The notes beneath the pieces were generated by a model. It had not been told where the DNA came from. It saw nothing but the letters and a program-made list of their open reading frames with translations, and did no database searches. Below are positions 41,346 through 43,201 of a DNA stretch of 43,201 nucleotides, piece after piece. A program made the position numbers and the translations under genes. Every line of letters starts with the position of its first letter. Position 1 is the first letter of the stretch. This DNA is from Clostridium sp. CAG:967 (lineage in GTDB: Bacteria > Cyanobacteriota > Vampirovibrionia > Gastranaerophilales > Gastranaerophilaceae): the NCBI GenBank assembly GCA_000433095.1, contig HF991477.1:93654-136854 (forward strand). Direction: 5' to 3'.

Positions 41346-41397
41346 ATGCTAACAAATAATCATATTTTTTGCAAATTTGAAAATTTTTATATATAAT
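41346..41397. promoter_or_regulatory. Divergent promoters sharing one TTGCAA -35 hexamer
   Basis: TTGCAA at 41369-41374 is its own reverse complement. To the right, spacer 17 and TATAAT (41392-41397) drive the ROK gene. To the left on the minus strand, spacer 17 and TAGCAT (41351-41346) would drive the GH13 gene. The right promoter is the stronger. Confidence 0.52.
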
Positions 41398-41406
41398 ATA
41401 AATTAT

Positions 41407-42366
41407 ATGAAAAACTACGCAGTTGGAATAGATTTGGGTGGTACAAAAATACTTATCGGACTCATAAATAAAGATACCGGAGAAGTTCTGTACCATGTAA
41501 AGAAAAAAACCAAAAAGGACAAAGGTCCTAAAAATATAATGAAAAAAATGATAGAGGGTATTGAAGAACTGTTTGAACAAAGCAGTATTTCAAAAGACAA
41601 AATCAGCTCTATCGGTGTCGGAGCAGCAGGACAAATTGACAGAAAAAACGGAGTTTTAATCGGTGCACCTAATTTAGATTGCTACGACTTAAATATAAAA
41701 GAAATTTTACAAGAACATTTTAACTTGCCGGTTTATCTTGGAAATGACGTTGAGATTGCAACTATCGGAGAACAAAAATTCGGTGCAGGCAAAGGTTGTG
41801 ACGATTTTGTATGCGTTTTTGTAGGGACCGGAGTTGGTTCCGCAATTGTTAAAAATGGTAAAATTATTACCGGAGCAACAGGCACGGCAGGCGAAATAGG
41901 ACATATAATTGTCGACTTAAACGGACGTCAATGCGCCTGCGGAGCTCACGGGTGTCTTGAAGCCTATGCATCACGTTCTGCCATTGAAAGAAGAATTGAA
42001 GGTGCTTTGAAAAAGGGAAGACAATCCTGCATTCTTGATTATCTGGAAACAGGAAAATCAATTACTTCAAGCATGATTCAAAAGTCTATAGAAAGAGAAG
42101 ACGAACTTGTTCTGCAATGTGTTACAGAGGCATCAGAATATTTATCAGGCGGAATTGCAAGTATTATAAATTTTATTAACCCGAAATTAATAATTCTCGG
42201 CGGCGGGTTGATTGAAGCTGTTGATTTCTTTTATCAAAAAACTATTAAAAAAGCTAAAGCAAAATCTTTACCGGTTCCGGCTAAGCATATTGAATTCAAA
42301 AAAGCCGAACTCGGAGATTTTTCCGGTGTTATTGGAGCTGCATTTTTAGAGGACAGGGGATTTTAA
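41407..42366 (+). CDS. glcK: ROK-family glucokinase
   Basis: This 319-residue ROK sugar kinase probably phosphorylates glucose with ATP. VGIDLGGTKILIGL (ATP phosphate 1, residues about 6-19), GAPNLDCYD, LGNDVEIATIGEQKFGAG (catalytic Asp), FVGTGVGSAIV, GTAGEIGHIIVDLNG and the zinc motif CACGAHGCLE are all present. The EIGH and C-x-C-G-x-x-G-C-L-E pattern is typical of ROK glucokinases. ATG 41407 is chosen by homology; the -10 TATAAT is 9 bases upstream and there is no SD, so the mRNA is nearly leaderless. The heptosyltransferase follows 2 bases after the stop. A manno- or N-acetyl-sugar substrate cannot be ruled out. Confidence 0.92.
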   Translation: MKNYAVGIDLGGTKILIGLINKDTGEVLYHVKKKTKKDKGPKNIMKKMIEGIEELFEQSSISKDKISSIGVGAAGQIDRKNGVLIGAPNLDCYDLNIKEILQEHFNLPVYLGNDVEIATIGEQKFGAGKGCDDFVCVFVGTGVGSAIVKNGKIITGATGTAGEIGHIIVDLNGRQCACGAHGCLEAYASRSAIERRIEGALKKGRQSCILDYLETGKSITSSMIQKSIEREDELVLQCVTEASEYLSGGIASIINFINPKLIILGGGLIEAVDFFYQKTIKKAKAKSLPVPAKHIEFKKAELGDFSGVIGAAFLEDRGF

Positions 42367-42368
42367 GT

Positions 42369-43201
42369 ATGAAAAAGATTTTACTGATAAGACTTTCCTC
42401 ACTTGGTGATGTAATATTTAATATTCCGCTCGCAAATGTATTAAAAGATAACGGATATGAAGTTACCTGGCTTGTATCGGAGAAAGGTATTGATATTGTT
42501 AAAGATAACCCTGCCGTGCACAAAGCAATTCTTCTTCCTATTCAAAAATGGAAGAAAAATAAATACAGTATTGGTGCTTTTATTGACTTTTTAAAGGTTT
42601 TAAGAGAAATAAGAAAAGAAAAATTTGATATAGCAATAGATACTCAAATGATGTTTAAAAGCCTTATTTGGATGAGGCTTTGCAGAGCTAAAAGAAAAAT
42701 TGTCTATAATTCAGGCAAAGAATTTTCATATCTTGGCGGAAACGAACGCATTGAACCTGCTTCAAGAGCAAACTATGCAACTCATGCAGTATTTCTGCAC
42801 ATGCAGTATGCAAGATATCTGAAATTGGAAGGTACTGACAGAATAAAATTCACATTGCCTCCTTCAAGTGATGAAACAAAAGCTAAAATTGATGAGCTCT
42901 TAAAAGATACTGACAAATCAAAACCTGTAGTGGTAATCTGTCCTGCTACAACCTGGAAATTAAAACACTGGAACAAAGACAACTGGAAAAAAGTCGTTGA
43001 AGCAATACAAGACAAATGTACACTTATTTTTTCAGGCACAGAAGCCGACAAAGAATTAATCTCATATATAAGCGATGATAAGTTCACAAATCTTGCCGGC
43101 AAAACAGGCATTAAAGATATGATGGAGCTTTTCAGACGTTCCGATATTGTTCTGGCACCTGATTCCGGAAGCGCACATGTTGCAAGAGCCGTAGGAATTC
43201 C
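42369..43201 (+). CDS. Heptosyltransferase-like GT9 protein, 3' end outside window
   Basis: The frame from ATG 42369 stays open to the window edge (277 complete codons). MKKILLIRLSSLGDVIFNIP is the classical start of glycosyltransferase family 9, the ADP-heptose:LPS heptosyltransferases. Later motifs are VVICPATTWKLKHW, LIFSGTEADKEL, LAGKTGIKDMMELF and VLAPDSGSAHVARAVGI. The last holds the nucleotide-sugar-binding Asp-Ser-Gly and His. The family builds the LPS inner core at the cytoplasmic face. AGGGGA in the end of the ROK gene is 8 bases before the ATG, so it is translationally linked to that gene. Whether the donor is heptose in this organism is unknown. Confidence 0.9.
   Translation, partial: MKKILLIRLSSLGDVIFNIPLANVLKDNGYEVTWLVSEKGIDIVKDNPAVHKAILLPIQKWKKNKYSIGAFIDFLKVLREIRKEKFDIAIDTQMMFKSLIWMRLCRAKRKIVYNSGKEFSYLGGNERIEPASRANYATHAVFLHMQYARYLKLEGTDRIKFTLPPSSDETKAKIDELLKDTDKSKPVVVICPATTWKLKHWNKDNWKKVVEAIQDKCTLIFSGTEADKELISYISDDKFTNLAGKTGIKDMMELFRRSDIVLAPDSGSAHVARAVGI

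Overview
The window looks like chromosomal DNA from an AT-rich, Gram-negative-type host-associated bacterium. An outer membrane is implied by a TolC-family channel, MlaA and MlaD homologues and a heptosyltransferase. My best guess is a gut Gastranaerophilales (non-photosynthetic 'Melainabacteria' branch of the Cyanobacteria). The reasons are the mixture of ordinary housekeeping genes with lineage-type orphan proteins carrying a short N-terminal SFKG/SFNG motif, the Asn/Lys-rich proteins, and a cyanobacterial-looking small omega subunit. This taxonomic call is inference, not proof. I see no phage, insertion sequence, CRISPR array or rRNA.

Layout. 1-3100: a partial LysM protein, upp and an MCE/MlaD protein on the minus strand, divergent from rpoZ and purine nucleoside phosphorylase. 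3108-6462: two orphan proteins, one containing an internal duplication. 6469-7993: plsY divergent from an exported protein with a VirB10/TrbI-like domain. 8044-12418: a tight six-gene envelope operon (vWA protein, degenerate-FHA polytopic protein, two TonB-C-like proteins, two tiny membrane proteins), met tail-to-tail by a third TonB-C protein. 13353-18990: an orphan protein, an acetyltransferase behind a duplicated promoter, an MlaA-alpha/beta-hydrolase fusion, an orphan SFNG protein and a 5'-nucleotidase-like SFKG protein. 19021-21410: a cupin / flavodoxin-fold reductase / carboxymuconolactone-decarboxylase operon and a second cupin, both near palindromic operators. 21578-28139: MarR repressor divergent from an RND efflux operon whose adaptor gene has an in-frame stop codon. 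28184-34659: tRNA-Gln, nif3-like, coaBC, gmk (minus), histidine kinase (plus), sugar-phosphate antiporter and exonuclease (minus), thioredoxin (plus). 34814-39736: a 1640-residue low-complexity protein with a hydrophobic core. 39773-43201: exported GH13 enzyme divergent from ROK glucokinase, then a heptosyltransferase running off the end.

How parts may work together. MlaD, the MlaA fusion and PlsY concern phospholipid synthesis and movement. GH13, ROK kinase and the organophosphate antiporter concern sugar use. Upp, PNP, Gmk and possibly the 5'-nucleotidase concern nucleotide salvage. The 8-12 kb operon looks like an uncharacterised trans-envelope assembly and is the best candidate for a new system.

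A recurring regulatory theme is a -10 hexamer only 6-9 bases before the start codon with no Shine-Dalgarno (mlaD, 7145, acetyltransferase, gmk, histidine kinase, ROK). This predicts leaderless or nearly leaderless mRNAs beside normally led genes. Several divergent pairs have overlapping or shared promoter elements.
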